Shown here: positions 21,701 to 33,902 of the stretch, one piece after another
Position numbering within the stretch: the first letter of the stretch is position 1
Layout of the letters: each line of letters opens with the position of its first letter
Assembly (NCBI RefSeq): GCF_007655135.1
Contig: NC_045129.1
Location: 12,958,001-13,022,000 of the forward strand
Length of the DNA: 64,000 bases
Source: Punica granatum
Taxonomy: Eukaryota > Streptophyta > Magnoliopsida > Myrtales > Lythraceae
Reading direction: 5' to 3'
Position numbers and translations under genes: made by a program
Notes under the pieces: model-generated
Databases searched by the model: none
Told to the model about the DNA's origin: nothing
The model's input: only the letters and a program-made list of their open reading frames with translations

Positions 21701-22723
21701 AAGACGTAGCAAAATGGACTCCAAACTCTTTAGGGAAGCACTCTGTCAAATCCTTCTACTTAACAGATCAAAAACACAGATTCCATAATAATAATGAAAT
21801 TGTGTGGAAAGCCATATGGAATATGAAAATCCATGAACGTTTCAATCTTCATCTTTGGAATAGCTAGTGAATGTCTCACCTGGTTTAGTGAAAAAAACAC
21901 CCCGTGTCCTCTTTGCCAAACTGGTTCCAATAAACTAGATCATCTTTAAAGGCGATTGTATTTTTTATCGTGTTGCTTGGAGGGAATCACTCTGGGATAT
22001 TTAGTCAAGCGTTATCCTGTGTACCTCTATTAAGGATCTAATAAATTTCATTACTTGCCCATCACATACGCTGATAGTAAACATTTCGGATAAGGCCAAG
22101 TTTTCTTTATATGCAGTAACCACTCTATCAGTTATGGAACTCACTCAATGATGTCTTGCATGCAGAAAAACCTAGAGATTTCCACCAAACCATCAAGAGA
22201 ATCAAAAGCCGTTACATGGAGCACAACAGAAGAGGACAAAATGCAAGAAAGCAAGAAGGAAACTCATCCACACTTCCCCTGCAGCTCGAACCATCAAAGA
22301 ACCCACAAGACCCCACTGGAGCGTTATTAGCTCGGATGCATCCTGGAATAATATCATCTCATGCCTATCAGGAGTTCTTCAACATCCGAATAGTCTTCCA
22401 ACACTTTCATGATTCAAGATCTCACACGAAGACAAGCCACTTCAAGTAGAGACCCAAACAGTGCTCCTTACACTATCAATAGCTACAGAAAGAAGATTGA
22501 TAAAGATCTGGCTACGTTGTGACACCTTACTATTAGTGGATGCCATTCTGCACCCACATAGCTCACCATGGGAGATTACGGAATGAGTTTGTTCCTGGAT
22601 TCTCAGGTCGGATAACACCCTTCCTCATGACTTGGGGAAATTCGGCTCATCGTCAAATTTTAACTCACTTTATATTTCCCAAGGGTATCCGAACCTTCAT
22701 AACAATGTAGTTGCTACTTCATA
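18720..22723 (+). pseudogene. LINE ORF2 (endonuclease, reverse transcriptase, RNase H)
   Basis: Fragments in order are an APE-type endonuclease (18750-19260: SMIFLSETKSS, GGLCLHWN, VGDFNEI, PFTWLNKR), a reverse transcriptase (20210-20800: FKPISLCNVFYKVISKI, NQTSFIEGRWI, SPYLFLISMEIL), a zf-RVT region (21780-21870: VWKAIWNMKIHERFNLHLW), and an RNase H-like end (22320-22723: SDASW, LLVDAILHPHSSPWEI). The polymerase FADD box reads FAVD (IMFAVDLLIL, about 20738-20767), so the first catalytic aspartate is lost. Many in-frame stops are present, for example after the EHHV segment at 19009. Confidence 0.8.
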
Positions 22724-22817
22724 TTAATTATTAATAATATCCATTATTTAGCAAAACATATAAATATACTTAAATTCCATATTATTATTATAAAGAAAGT
22801 CACTCTTCACCAACATG

Positions 22818-23028
22818 AATTGGTTCAAGTGGTTCGGCGCGTATTCCACTTAAACAAGGTCTTGAGTTTGATTCTTTCTGAATGTAGAAAATTCACGCCG
22901 TGAGAGTTTTACCCTTAGTGATCAAATCTCCCTCCTCAAGGAAACAAATCAAATCTCCTTTTTCTCTTCGATAAACAATAAAGCCGGTCAATTAGGATAA
23001 ACTCGTATCCCTATACGGTTAAAAAAAA
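22818..23028 (+). mobile_element. tRNA-like SINE copy 3
   Basis: Best-preserved member of the family: A-box-like 'tggttcaagtggttcggcgc', B-box-like 'gtttgattc', 'gaatgtagaaaattcacgcc', 'taccottagtg'-like block (written ttacccttagtgatc in the sequence), 'ggtcaattaggata', and a short A tail at 23021-23028. It lies between the LINE end and the fold-back element. Confidence 0.62.
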
Positions 23029-23094
23029 TTTGCTTTCCCCCCATTTTTAGTTTTTGTCTTATGCCTGCTGATGATTCAATTCCCTACGAGGAGG

Positions 23095-24696
23095 GGAAAA
23101 ATTATTTGAATGATACAAAACCTTTTAAGTTTAATGCCGATGGTACAAAATCTTTTTTTTTTGTAACAATTTGATACAAAACGTACCAAATTGTTTCAAT
23201 CAATTACAATCCGTCAATTTCCGTCAACGCCATTAAGGATTTCGAACGTGGCATGTGACGTGGCAAGTCTTATGACACGTGGCTAAAAACTTTTAGCATG
23301 ATGTAACAAATAGGTACATAACCTTATTAAGATATAACAAATTGGTACAAAACTTTATTAGGATGTAACAAATGGGTACAAAACTTTATCAAGATGTAAC
23401 GAAATGATACAAAATGTTTTGTATCATGTAACAAATTGATACAAATAGCAGAACAAATGACAATTACAACTAATTAAAATAATAAAAGGGGAGATCCATA
23501 TTGAATGGTGCTGCTATGCATATCCAACGATGGGAAGACCCGTATTACGATAATATGGAGTCATATTACCATAAGCGAAAAAAATATCTGGTAGTATGAA
23601 TTTGCATCATAAATTTTGGTTCTTCTGGATTTTGAGAGAAGTATATAAGTTCAAAAGGAAATATTGGAAGAGAAAATAAAGGGAAGATCTTTCATTCGAA
23701 AAATTTTTGACGGGGCACGTAACGATCTTGTAGCTTGAGAATTTTACCATTTTTCATGACAGGTCGAGTTAACCCAATTAATGTCACAATTATGGACAAG
23801 ATTGGGGGATGTCCCGTTCCTTGAAGAGATGGCTCATGAGGCAGGCTTTCTTGTTGGCGCTCGGATAAAAAACTAGCCATGAGTCCGAGTGCGAGCCATC
23901 TCTTCAAGGAACGGGACATCCCCTAGTTTTGTCCATAATTGTGACGTTAATTGGGTTAACTTGACTTGTCATGAAAAATGGCAAAATTCTCAAGCGACGA
24001 GATCGTTACGTGCCACGTCAGAAATTTTTGGAATGAAAGATCTTCCCTTTATTTTCTCTTCCAATATTTCCTTTCGAACTTATGTACTTTTCTCGAAATC
24101 CAGAGAGACCAAAATTTATGATGCAAATTCATACTACCAGATATTTTTTTCGCTCATGGTAATATGACTTCATATTATCATAATACGAGTCTTTCCATCG
24201 TTGGATATGCATAAATCCCGTAGCACCATTTAATAAGAATCTCCCCTTTTATTAGTTTAATTAGGTGTAGTTATCATTTGTTCCGCTATTTATATCAATT
24301 TGTTACATCATACAAAACGTTTTGTATCATTTCGTTACATCTTAATAAAGTTTTGTACCCATTTGGTATATCTTAATAAAATTTTGTACCAATTTATTAT
24401 ATCTTTATAAGGTTTTGTACTCATTTGTTACATCATGCTAAAAGTTTTCAGCCACGTGTCATAAGACTTGCCACGTCACGTGCCACGTCAGATATTCTTA
24501 ATGGCATCAAGCCATGTGTCATAAGGCTTGCCACGTCACGTGCCACGTTAGAAATTCTTAATGGCATTGACGGAAATTGATGGATTGTACTTGATTGAAA
24601 CAATTTGATACGTTTTGTATCAAATTGTTATTAAAAAAAATTTGTTCCGTCCGCGTTACAACTTAAAAGGTTTTGTATCATGCAAGTAATTTTCCG
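23095..24696. mobile_element. Long fold-back (MULE-like) element with 10-bp TSD
   Basis: A near-palindrome of 1602 bp. The left arm (23095-23835) and right arm (23893-24696) are inverted copies joined by a 57-base loop. Both flanks carry the perfect direct repeat TACGAGGAGG (23085-23094 and 24697-24706), a target-site duplication of the length typical for Mutator-like elements. Ends are GGAAAAATTA on the left and CGGAAAATTA on the right (reverse complement). The arms contain repeated 'gtaacaaatnggtacaaaac' motifs. The right arm has an extra 60-bp tandem copy (24452-24511 and 24512-24571). No transposase is encoded. Transcription would give a very long hairpin RNA. Confidence 0.88.
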
Positions 24697-25012
24697 TACG
24701 AGGAGGAGAATGACTCGCACTGGAATCTCGATAATTCCAGGAATGTCAAGTCGGGAATAAGATTGTCCAACACTCACATGGCTCAGATTGGACCAGATTT
24801 ATAGGGAAATTTCCACGAAGCTTCATGTTGTGTGTGTGTGTGTTTTTTTTGTGTTTTTATTAGAATATATGTTCCCCACTATTCTCGTACAAAAGCTTGT
24901 CATAGAAGTTGTTTTTCCTCATTCTATGCCATGATTCATGCATTCGGTGGGGGGTCTTCCGCCATGACTTTACATGCGTATAATTTCTCCGCAGATAAGT
25001 CTGAACAACATT

Positions 25013-25306
25013 TAGGGTGTGTTTGTTTCAATTTAGTCAAATAAGTACTTCAAAGTCAGTTACAAGTTAGATATAAGGGAAAATAAATGGGAGAAGGTGG
25101 GAAAGATGAGATATGAGTGTCTAAATTAATTAAGTAAAAAACTACTGAATTAAGTAAAAAAAATTGACTTACTAGAATAAGTCATTTTTCATTTATTGGT
25201 ACGTTTAATTCCTCAAAACACGTCTTCTCATCCTTATCAATCCTCTCATCTTCTTATACACTTCTTTTCTTGACTTTAAGTATTTAATTTATCAAACACT
25301 ACCTTA
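25013..25306. mobile_element. MITE-like element, uninterrupted
   Basis: The left end 'tagggtgtgtttgtttcaat' and the right end 'atttatcaaacactacctta' are imperfect inverted repeats. The interior matches both halves of the element at 12401-12957. The TAGGGTGTGTTTG-type end resembles hAT-type MITEs. No coding potential. Confidence 0.62.
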
Positions 25307-26064
25307 ATTTATCATATTTTTCCACAAGTGTTGCTAATGTAAGGAGCCTTCTTAAAAGTGAAAGAAAACTTGCTAAATAATAAGAGTTATAATAAGTTTC
25401 TTACTATATTATATCAAAAACAATAAGTTTTTTTTTTGTTGAATAACAAATTTCTCACTATTTAACAAGTTTTTTATCATCTCGTTATGGACAATCATCA
25501 GACAAACTGTGATATGACACAATGGTTGGCCTCTGTAAACACCTTCTTTTAAGGAGGCTCTGCAGGGAAGCTTCTCTCTTTTTCCCCATGTATGTATTGC
25601 ATCGTGCATATTCACTGGAGGCCCTTTGCCGACCACAACTCGGCTCCCACAAGTCGGCGCGAGATTGAGTTTCTTGATAACTCTTTATCCGGCTGATTCA
25701 TATACAACGATGATTCAATGTAAATTAAAGATTAATGGATTTCTATTTTGTTCTGAATATTACAACTCAAACTGATTCACACGTTGAGGTTTCATTTCTC
25801 TTTGCATCACCACCAGTCGTGTTTAACAAATTCCAGCTAATAAGCTAATACTATTTTTGGCCATAGCGAAACAGAACCCCATTCAAAAACATGAAAAGAC
25901 AGACTTTCTGTTCTTTTCTTTTGTTCATTTTCGTGTGTTTTCTCTTTGGGCAATCAGGCGAGAGGCTTGTTCCACGCAGGGTGAGCCATCTCTTGGACTT
26001 GGAGACTCAGGGCAGGTGGGACGGCTAGCCGAAGTCAAACCCGGGCAACTTGTATCCCTTTGCA
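25307..26064. promoter_or_regulatory. Upstream region of the Ca2+-ATPase gene
   Basis: Non-coding. A pyrimidine-rich tract ending 'tttgggcaatcag' at about 25945-25959, followed by GCGAGAGG, looks like a splice acceptor. A 5' UTR intron is therefore plausible, with the UTR resuming about 100 bases before the ATG at 26065. I did not find a convincing TATA box. Confidence 0.4.
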
Positions 26065-29000
26065 ATGCCGGGCGGTCAGCGTGAAGACTTGGAAGCGGGC
26101 CTAAGGTCCGGTCCTGGACCTGGTTTTGAGGATCCGGAGAACAGCGAAGTAGCTCTGGCGGACCCCTTTGACATCGCTGACACCAAGAATGCCTCCCACG
26201 AGACTCTGAGGAGATGGCGGGTAATTAATAAGCTTTATTTGATATCAAACATCTAGCATATTATCTACATTTCTGGACAGGCAATAACAGAATGGGTATA
26301 TGCGCGACTTTTGAGCGCTAAAAGTTTCAAACTTACGTTTGTATTACTCGATATGCATTTCTTTCAACTCTCGCATGCTGGTTTCTTGTTGCACGGTCAT
26401 TTGTATTGTGTTGTTCTGTTCCATTGGGATGAACAGACATTTAATATTTTTCTCGGAAAGGAATTAAGGAACTGCAATGTGGTAAGTAAAAAACAGTATT
26501 CGACGAAAGAAAATGGATTTTGAAGCAGCAGGACCAAGTCTAGGGGGTTTCCGAAGATCATGGGAAGCAAGAAGAAGGAAAGTAGATTAAACAACGCGAG
26601 GAATGACTTTGTTCGAGGATTTATCAGAATTCCGTGGACGTCCTTTGATGTTGTCAAGAACCCGTGCACAAGGGAATTGATTTCCCTTATATTTTAGAAA
26701 CAATGCCTCTATACATGAGCCACCTTCCTGAATATGAATTCTATTAGGGAATCAACGCAAAAAATGCAGACTTCTGTGTTACCATGCAAATGGATTTCAG
26801 TTGAGATATTTCACAGTGGCTATGATGGCATTGGCAATAGAGAGTGATCCCGAAACTTATGGTACAGAAGGTTAGGGGAGTTTAAGGTCTAGAAGATTTT
26901 CATTAACATTGACGCAACAGCTTAATTCAATACGACACAACTGGTTGATTGCCACTAAAAACTCTACCGCTGGATCTAATTCCGGGAATATTCAAGTCTT
27001 CTTGAATCATCAACTTCTTGCACTTGCAATATTACATCACAAATGCGAGTGTGTCTGAACTGAGTTTTCCTTTCCTTTATCCTTTTTACAGCAAGCAGCA
27101 CTCGTACTGAATGCAACACGGAGATTCCGGTACACTTTGGATTTAAAGATGGAAGAACAAAAGGATCAGAGGAGGAGAATGATCAGATCGCATGCACAAG
27201 TCATAAGAGTAATTTCCTCGTGCGTATGGATGTTTCCTCTCAAGCTCCACACAGTAAATTACTGCCTAATTCTGTTGTCAATTGTTACATCAGGCAGCGC
27301 TTCTCTTCAGAATGGCGGGGGAGCAACAACTCGGTAAAACATGGCTCTTATTCTGTTAAATTCAGCATAATGGGTTTCAGCTTCTACTTCCTGCTCCTTT
27401 CGGGTTGAAGTTTGAGATAGTCATTCACGAGTGTTATGCTCGTTCTGAAGTCTCAATCTCTATGTATCTTAGACTTAGCTGCGAAGGTGGCAACTCCAAC
27501 TGATATAGGTGCTGGGGGCGACTATGCAGTTGGGCTTGAGCAGCTTGCTTCCATGAACCGTGATCAGAACGTATCAACTCTAATGCGATATGGAGGGGTA
27601 AGTCCACCGTGAATAAAATTAATTTTCCTTTTCTTTAATGGAAGGTGAAAATATTGTCTGAACTAGTTCATGTGATAAAACTCTCTGTTGCATATATCCC
27701 TTTCCTGCATCAGGTTAGAGGTATATCAGATTTGCTGAAGACAAATGTAGAGACGGGCATTTCGGGGGATGAGGCTGACATAGCGAAGCGGAGGATCGCT
27801 TTTGGATCCAACACTTATCCACGAAAGAAGGGGAAGGGCTTTCTGGTACGTCGGTTTCTTGTCTTCTTTCTTTGTCCTTAGGCATCCCAGTGAGGGGATA
27901 TTTTACGTAACCCTGTCATTCTAAATGGATATCGTTTTGTACTTCTAGAGGTTCCTTTGGGATGCTGTGCAAGATTTGACCCTCATCATACTAATTGTAG
28001 CCGCTGCAGCTTCGTTGGCCTTGGGAATTAAGACAGAGGTTAGTTCTTCTTCTTCATTAATATTCTGATAAGCGGGCGAAAAATGAAAGCAAGTTGAGTT
28101 CCGGGAAACTAGCACGTAGGCAAAAGCTGTTCAAGTCCTATCTCTAATAAACTCTTCTTTCCATTTCTTTCAGGGTATTGAAGAAGGATGGTATGATGGT
28201 GGAAGCATAGCATTCGCTGTTCTTCTCGTTATTTTTGTCACAGGTATCAGATCAGTTCCCTGAACATTGGATGTTGGTTTTGTTGTAATCTATTCTGATC
28301 TTTTCAAACCAAATGGTTTTTTAAATTGTCTATGATAAAACTGAAACCCCCTTCTTTATTATTTCTTCCAATACAAAAATAGTGCCATCCATTCTTCTTT
28401 CGGGGCTCTCAATGCATTTTTCTGTTCCTCTAATCAGCAATCAGTGACTACCGGCAGTCTTTGCAGTTTCAGAACTTGAATGAAGAAAAACGAAACATTC
28501 AATTGGAGGTCTGTTCCCGTAACTTGAAGTCTAAGTTTTTACTTTTCATCCTTCAATCTGGGCATACACATAGATAATTTAATGCGGAAATTCCTTGAAG
28601 GTGATGAGAGATGGGAGGATGGTGAATGTCTCGATATTCGACATTGTTGTTGGGGACGTTGTGCCACTGAGAATAGGTGACCAGGTGACTCCGAGCCCAA
28701 GCTTTTTATCAGCCACTCTATCCGAGACCAAGCTTGTTTTATCAGCAACTCTATGAATTATTATTGTCCTATCTAATCTGACTACGAATTTTCGCCATTA
28801 ACTCTAGGTCCCGGCAGATGGAATCTTAATCAATGGCCATTCTCTCGCAATTGATGAATCAAGCATGACAGGAGAAAGCAAGATTGTGAGCTCTGTAACA
28901 CTTCATTTGATGTTCTCCAAATTCTTGCCCTTTATTCTTCTAATGAGTGGTATTTTTGCAGGTCCACAAAGACCATAAGTCGCCCTTTCTAATGTCAGGT

Positions 29001-32000
29001 TGCAAAGTTGCTGATGGAGTCGGCACGATGCTGGTAAGATACAGCATCTGTCTTGCTGCTAATTGTTACTTCTGTTCCTGTGATCCACTCTGCGAATGAA
29101 TGAGCTTTTGAGAGCCATCATTTATCTGCATAGAGCCCGAATTAAAAAAATGCATCAGAGTGCATGACATATAAATAATATCTGAACTTTTTTTTTTTCA
29201 TTAAAGATAACTGATATCTAAATTGTAGGGAGTCTAACTGATGCGTTATATATACTAATCCATCAACGTCTGACCAACATTGAAATTTTCATATCAGGTG
29301 ACCGGTGTCGGAATTAATACGGAATGGGGTCTGTTGATGGCTACCATATCTGAGGATACTGGTGAAGAGACGCCTCTGCAGGTTAACGAAACTATTACAA
29401 GCACATTCAATATCCTCTTCAATTAGTCTCATTCCAATATGCTGCATTCCTCATGCCTCTAGGATTTTACATGACAGGTACGGTTGAACGGAGTCGCCAC
29501 ATTTATAGGCATCGTAGGTCTCGCTGTAGCTCTCTCTGTGCTCACCATACTCCTCGCCCGGTAAGATAATTTCTCATTTCAGTGTATATATTCTCTGTGC
29601 TCGCCCTAAGATAATTTTTCATTTTATCTTATCTCACTGACACGTATGATTTTTCAGATACTTCACCGGACATACAAGGAATGCAGATGGGCAAGTTCAG
29701 TTCATCAGGGGCAAGACTAGTGTTAGTGACATCGTAGATGGAGTGATAAAGATCGTGACCATTGCAGTAAGTTCCATGTCTTGTTATATCATTCTCTCTG
29801 TTTTATCGTAATGCAAAATTGCACTGTCGAATTAACTTAGTACTGTTCAGGTCACAATTGTAGTCGTTGCGGTGCCCGAAGGACTTCCTTTAGCTGTTAC
29901 CTTAACGTAAGTTGTGAATCTGTCTCTACTCTCTAACTCACTGTACTAGTCTTAATGGAGCATTGTTTCTCGATATCTATGTCTCTAAGTCATTAAATTT
30001 TCGTCGTGTCACAGACTGGCTTACTCCATGAGGAAAATGATGGCCGATAAAGCCTTGGCAAGTTTTTCGCTTTCATTTCTTCTATTCAGAAATTTACTAA
30101 TTTCTATTCACAGCCTTTGTTGTGAAATTTTCTGTCCCATTGTTACCCTTTCATGACAGTAGTGGATCTGCAGGTTCGTAGACTTTCGGCCTGTGAAACC
30201 ATGGGCTCTGCCACAACGATTTGCAGTGATAAGACAGGAACTCTAACTCTAAACCAGGTCATTTGCAAATGCTGTTTGATGTTTTTTCCTGTGTTTCTCT
30301 TATTTTACAGGAGTCTCTGGAGTAATAACAGTACTGTTATTATGAATTGCAGATGACGGTTGTCGAGGCGTATGTAGGCGGGAAAAAGATAGATCCACTC
30401 GACAGCTCCTCGCAGTTGCATGGATCTGTCTCTTCTCTGCTCTATGAAGGCATTGCCCACAACACCCAGGGGAACATCTATACACCGAAGGTACTTTATC
30501 CACTGAATTTATGTAAGGAATGAGTAATTTTCTATCAAAACAAAGTGTAAGTGAATTGTCACTCTTAATAGGGCGGTGGAGATGTTGAAGTTACTGGATC
30601 TCCCACGGAAAAAGCCATCCTTTCATGGGCTGTTAAGGTACCTTGTTATAAGTATAATGTATCGATCTTTTTTCCTGAAATATTTTGTTTGGGCCTTTAT
30701 TTAGGAGGTTTGAACCTTTGTTGCAGTTGGGAATGAAGTTCGACGAAGTTAGAGCAGATTCAAAAGATATCCATGTGTTCCCATTCAACTCGGAGAAAAA
30801 ACGGGGTGGTGTTGCCATAAAACGGGTAACTAGTCCCCTCAAGAAACATGTCTGCATCTTCTACGCCTCTTAAAAATTCTGGAAGAAAATACAATGAATT
30901 CTCTGTTTCCTTTGCAGGCTAACTCTGATGTCTACATACACTGGAAGGGAGCGGCTGAGATAGTCTTGGCCTCTTGCACAAGGTACCTTGATTTAGAAGG
31001 TAACTTGCAAAGCATGGGTGCAGAAAAGGTTAGAAATTGCTCTATTTAGCTCCGTTGCCAGATTCTGTTCTTGAATTCAACCCACAAAAGGTCCCTCCAT
31101 TAAATCCACGATCCTTTATCGCTGCAGGAATCCTTGAAACAAGCCATTGATGACATGGCCTCAAGAAGTTTGCGGTGTGTTGCGATTGCTTACAGACCAT
31201 TAGATGCCGACACTGTTCCATCGGATGAAGAGAGCTTAAACAAGTGGGAGCTCCCCGAAGACAACCTTGTTTTTCTGGCCATTGTTGGTATTAAGGTGTG
31301 CACTTCATATAACAACCGGTTCTTTCCATAGCCTGACTTAGACATTAGTTAGGAGTTGGCAAAGAAGAGAAACCAATGGGAGCCAAAGATGGGTGAGGAG
31401 GGTATATGGAGATTCAATCAAGTGAAGGATCACCTAAAACAATATCATAGATGGAATCTCGTCGGATGTATTAAGTACTTCTTGGATTTAGACCACTCAT
31501 AATATACCTGCTAACCTGCTTTGTTCCTCCTTCCTCCCCTGATTCTTCTTCCTAACAGAATTGTTACAAGCTTTTAACTAACTTCTATTCAATCTGTTAA
31601 ATTTCTTCTTGCGCCGTAAGTTCCGGCAGCTGGTAATGATATAACCTATGCATTCACGTGCAGGATCCTTGCCGTCCCGGTGTCAAAGAAGCTGTGAGAA
31701 TATGTACACTCGCTGGGGTCAAGGTAAGTGTTTCATTTTCTTTCTGTCATTTTATGCAACTGCTCTTCTATGTTCTCTTCTGCAATACTTTCTATATGAT
31801 TCTCAGATGGTATAAACTACGTGATGTAGGTCCGGATGGTCACTGGCGACAACATCCAAACAGCAAGGGCAATAGCTCTCGAGTGTGGAATCCTCAGTTC
31901 AGAAGCTGATGTTGCCGAGCCTGTTGTCATCGAGGGAAAGACATTCCGTGCTCTTCCAGAGAAGGAAAGAGAACAAATCGCCAAGAAAATAACGGTATTT

Positions 32001-33902
32001 TGGGGATGAAAAGTCCCAGCTTTTGATTTTGAGTATGTAAGATCTGTGACGAACCTCTGATGATATTGTTCTGTGTCTTCGTAGGTCATGGGACGGTCTT
32101 CTCCCAATGATAAGCTATTGCTCGTACAAGCATTACGCAAAGGGGGAGATGTTGTTGCTGTTACTGGGGACGGGACAAATGATGCTCCTGCACTTCATGA
32201 GGTTGGCGCAAAATTATCGAGTGTCCCGCAGTCCTAAGTTTGATAAATCTTATAAGGCTTCCTAATTCCAGCTGACTGAATGTTGATTATATGGTTGTGT
32301 AGGCAGATATAGGTCTCGCTATGGGCATATCAGGAACTGAAGTTGCGAAAGAGAGCTCCGACATCATTATCCTAGACGATAATTTTGCCTCCGTTGTAAA
32401 GGTCAGTAAACAGTACTGGCCATCTTTTACAGGAAATGTTCGGTGCTTTTCTCAAAGCTAGACGAGTGCCAAGCATTTCCTTTTCTCCTCCATGTAGGTT
32501 GTTCGATGGGGTCGTTCTGTTTATGCAAACATCCAGAAATTCATCCAGTTCCAGCTCACTGTGAATGTCGCAGCTCTAGTTATCAATGTTTTGGCTGCTT
32601 TAACTTCGGGTGATGTTCCATTGAATGCAGTGCAGGTTTGTTATCTTATACCGTTCGATCCAATACACAAACAGATAATATTACATTTCGATCTTTATTA
32701 TCATGCTCTTCATGTCTCTCGCCCAATCATCAAAAGTGCAATAATTAGTTCAAGTAAAAGAGGTCACAGCATAACCAGCAAGGGCTCTCTTTTTTTTTTT
32801 TCCCAGCTTCTGTGGGTTAACCTTATTATGGACACTCTTGGGGCCCTCGCACTTGCTACTGAACCGCCGACGGACGAACTCATGCACAGATCACCAGTTG
32901 GTCGAAGGTAAGCTAGTCGGCATTCCTGAACAATGCTCTCGTCTTTCAAAAAATTATGGAGAAATGTTATTATCCTAAAATGACTTTGAAACAATTTCAA
33001 TTTGTGAGTGATTATCTTTTGTTTGCGGTCGCAGGGAACCCCTCATAACGAATATCATGTGGAGGAACTTAGTTGTCCAGGTACTCTTCCGAACAACTCT
33101 TGTATGGATACCCTTCTGGGGACTCCAATTGACCTGTCCATCTTTTTTCGAGTTTATTGATCAATGCTGACAACCCTTCACCCTGTAGGCCGTGTACCAA
33201 ATCTGTGTCCTCCTTGTCCTGAACTTCTGTGGAAAGACTGTCCTTCACTTGAACGATGAACCTGCCGAACACGCCAATAAAGTAAAGAATACGATGATAT
33301 TCAATACGTTTGTCCTCTGTCAGGTAAGTCCACAACTACCCGAAACTGAAAAACATTATGATGCAAAACTGATGATGGGTCGTAATGGAGTCTGATTGTT
33401 CAAACAACAGATCTTCAACGAGTTCAATGCCCGAAAGCCCGAGGAGATGAATGTCTTCGCTGGAGTGACCAAGAACAACTTGTTCATGGCCATTGTCGGG
33501 ATGACTGCTGTGCTTCAAGTGAGTTCTGTTCTTCAAATATATCTTGTATACCCTTTTTTCCATGAACTTAAATGGATATTGACTATGAACGCCAACACTC
33601 TTTTGCATTGTCCAGGTTATAATCGTCGAATTCCTTGGGAAATTTACTAGTACAGTGAGGCTCAGCTTTACACTGTGGCTTGTATCTGTAGCAATCGGGA
33701 TTGTGAGGTTGGTTCAACGCCTTAGTCCCCGTAATTCTACTCATTTTAACATTTTTCTTTAAAGATTGCTCGCTGATGTTGCATTAAACTGCGCAGTTGG
33801 CCTCTGGCGGTAGCTGGAAAACTCATCCCGGTTCCCAGGACTCCCATGTCCAGGTTGTGCATGAAGCCCTTCAAGCGATGCAAGAGCTCTCGGGCTTCTT
33901 AA
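26065..33902 (+). CDS. ACA9: Autoinhibited P2B-type Ca2+-ATPase (ACA8/9/10 clade)
   Basis: Pumps Ca2+ out of the cytosol at the plasma membrane and is released from autoinhibition by calmodulin. I could join 33 coding exons, all in phase, giving 1080 residues, the usual size. Starts: 26065, 27092, 27294, 27473, 27714, 27949, 28174, 28438, 28601, 28808, 28962, 29298, 29478, 29658, 29851, 30015, 30174, 30353, 30572, 30727, 30918, 31128, 31664, 31830, 32085, 32303, 32498, 32807, 33035, 33189, 33411, 33616, 33797. Ends: 26220, 27208, 27333, 27597, 27845, 28038, 28243, 28508, 28684, 28885, 29033, 29381, 29560, 29766, 29906, 30057, 30257, 30490, 30637, 30825, 31028, 31295, 31723, 31994, 32201, 32401, 32635, 32907, 33080, 33323, 33518, 33707, 33902. 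The N-terminus has the regulatory [19 protein letters not shown] region. Catalytic motifs: TGES 316-319, VPEGLP 445-450, DKTGT with phosphorylated D489, TGDGTNDAP 794-802. Membrane pairs flank these. The intron after exon 16 is GC-AG. The ACA9 symbol rests on gene order; ACA8/10 cannot be excluded. TTG at 26050 was not used as start. Confidence 0.95.

Larger units (their letters stand above)
16480..22727 (+). mobile_element. L1-type LINE retrotransposon, nearly full length, dead
   Basis: About 6.2 kb containing a plant L1 ORF1 (DUF4283-like plus CCHC knuckle) and an ORF2 with endonuclease, reverse transcriptase, zf-RVT and RNase H regions in order. Multiple stops and frameshifts occur throughout. 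A pyrimidine-rich leader precedes ORF1. The last recognisable protein motif (NLHNNVVATSY) ends near 22723. No clear poly(A) tail or target duplication was seen, so both boundaries are approximate. Confidence 0.82.

Noticed and set aside
26050..26064. Extension of the Ca2+-ATPase N-terminus to 26050
   Set aside because: The codon there is TTG. The ATG at 26065 is the first in-frame ATG after the probable 5' UTR acceptor.
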